From an uncultured Pseudanabaenaceae cyanobacterium (GTDB lineage: Bacteria; Cyanobacteriota; Cyanobacteriia; PCC-9006; JAAUQQ01): 35,232 bases of DNA. Both the position numbers and the translations under genes were made by a program. The stretch is taken from contig CALECT010000187.1 in NCBI GenBank assembly GCA_937949725.1, positions 1 through 35,232 of the forward strand, given 5' to 3'. Every line of letters begins with the position of its first letter. The first letter of the stretch is position 1. The notes beneath the pieces were generated by a model that was given only the letters and a program-made list of their open reading frames with translations, was not told the origin of the DNA and searched no databases. Positions 34,777 through 35,232 of the stretch are shown here, piece by piece.

Positions 34777-35232
34777 TTAACTTCGAATTCGAGCCTCTTC
34801 CACTGCCCGCGTTTCGCGGAACAGATGGCTCTCCATCTCGGCCTTGAGCTTGGGATAATCAGGATGCTGCATAATCGTTTCCCGATTGCGAGGCCTAGGA
34901 AAAGGCACATCCAGAATTTCATCAACTCGAGCGGCAGGACCCCGCGTCATCATCACAATGCGATCCGACAGCAACAGAGCTTCCTCAATGCTGTGGGTAA
35001 TCATGATGACCGTTTTGCGGTGCTGCTCCCAGATGCGTTCAATTTCATCCTGGAGAAACCCGCGAGTCAGGGCATCCAAAGCGCCAAAGGGCTCATCCAT
35101 CAACAGGATTTGAGGATTGATGGCCAGGGCGCGAGCAATGCCCACCCGTTGGCGCATGCCCCCAGACAGCTCATGGGGATGCTTGCGCTCCGCTCCCTCT
35201 AGACCAACGAGTTGAATATTCTCCTTAATCAC
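34777..35232 (-). CDS. cynD: Cyanate/nitrate ABC transporter ATPase, 5' end outside window
   Basis: The last 151 codons of an ABC ATPase of the nitrate/taurine/cyanate class. The signature [20 protein letters not shown], Walker B with [17 protein letters not shown] and the H-loop [20 protein letters not shown] are intact. Walker A lies beyond the edge. NrtD and CynD are hard to separate, but cynS directly downstream on the same strand favours CynD of cynABDS. The upstream genes (binding protein, permease) should lie past 35232. Confidence 0.88.
   Translation of the reverse strand: MIKENIQLVGLEGAERKHPHELSGGMRQRVGIARALAINPQILLMDEPFGALDALTRGFLQDEIERIWEQHRKTVIMITHSIEEALLLSDRIVMMTRGPAARVDEILDVPFPRPRNRETIMQHPDYPKLKAEMESHLFRETRAVEEARIRS

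Noticed and set aside
1..35232. tRNA, rRNA, CRISPR array or intact transposase
   Set aside because: Scanned by eye on both strands; none was found.

Overview
The window is cyanobacterial chromosome. HIP1 octamers (GCGATCGC) are scattered through most of it. It carries an SLH-OprB porin, a group 2 sigma factor, DUF4336 and DUF3050 proteins, a canonical NtcA promoter, and the cyanobacterial form of the Nit1C nitrilase cluster. I cannot name the genus. I found no rRNA or tRNA gene, CRISPR array or intact transposase.

Layout. 1-3.4 kb: a decayed fragment (possibly the mutL 3' end), a lone receiver-like protein, and a NarL-type regulator with its CHASE3/HAMP histidine kinase. 3.4-10.1 kb: remnant-rich accessory DNA holding a beta-propeller/RTX protein, a GNAT enzyme coupled to the tail of a lost gene, a secreted Cys-containing protein, a TPR membrane protein, a truncated DevA-type ABC ATPase and a DUF4336 protein. 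10.1-19.6 kb: a large Cache hybrid kinase, the porin, a LAS/M74 murein endopeptidase-like protein, a small unknown, a GT10 fucosyltransferase-like enzyme, a ParB-like protein and a group 2 sigma factor. 19.6-26.1 kb: the Nit1C cluster. Six genes on the minus strand (Sll0783/MSMEG_0572 protein, nitrilase, radical SAM, GNAT, AIR-synthase-like, MSMEG_0570-like) diverge from a flavin oxidoreductase (MSMEG_0569-like). Between them lies an NtcA box with exact promoter spacing for the minus-strand operon. 26.3-28.6 kb: a GAF-LuxR regulator and a 155-bp direct duplication of its 5' end, fused to a diverged 3' tail of a DUF3050 gene. 28.6-32.1 kb: an apparently foreign block with a TetR repressor and its operator, a flavodoxin-like reductase, a SnoaL/NTF2 protein, and a GNAT gene that looks like an integron cassette with an attC of planctomycete type, followed by a small zinc-ribbon protein. 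32.1-35.2 kb: a cyanate locus with an ABC ATPase (cut by the window end), cyanase, a HupE/UreJ permease, and a DUF1348-DUF3050 pair.

How it fits together. Nit1C clusters have been linked to nitrogen-starvation responses and to bacterial cyanide assimilation, and cyanase converts cyanate to ammonia and CO2. The right half therefore looks like an island for scavenging nitrogen from nitrile, cyanide and cyanate compounds, with NtcA as the likely master regulator. The foreign cassette block has landed between its two halves. The most unusual items are the attC-bounded GNAT cassette, the chimeric luxR'/DUF3050' relic and the textbook NtcA promoter.
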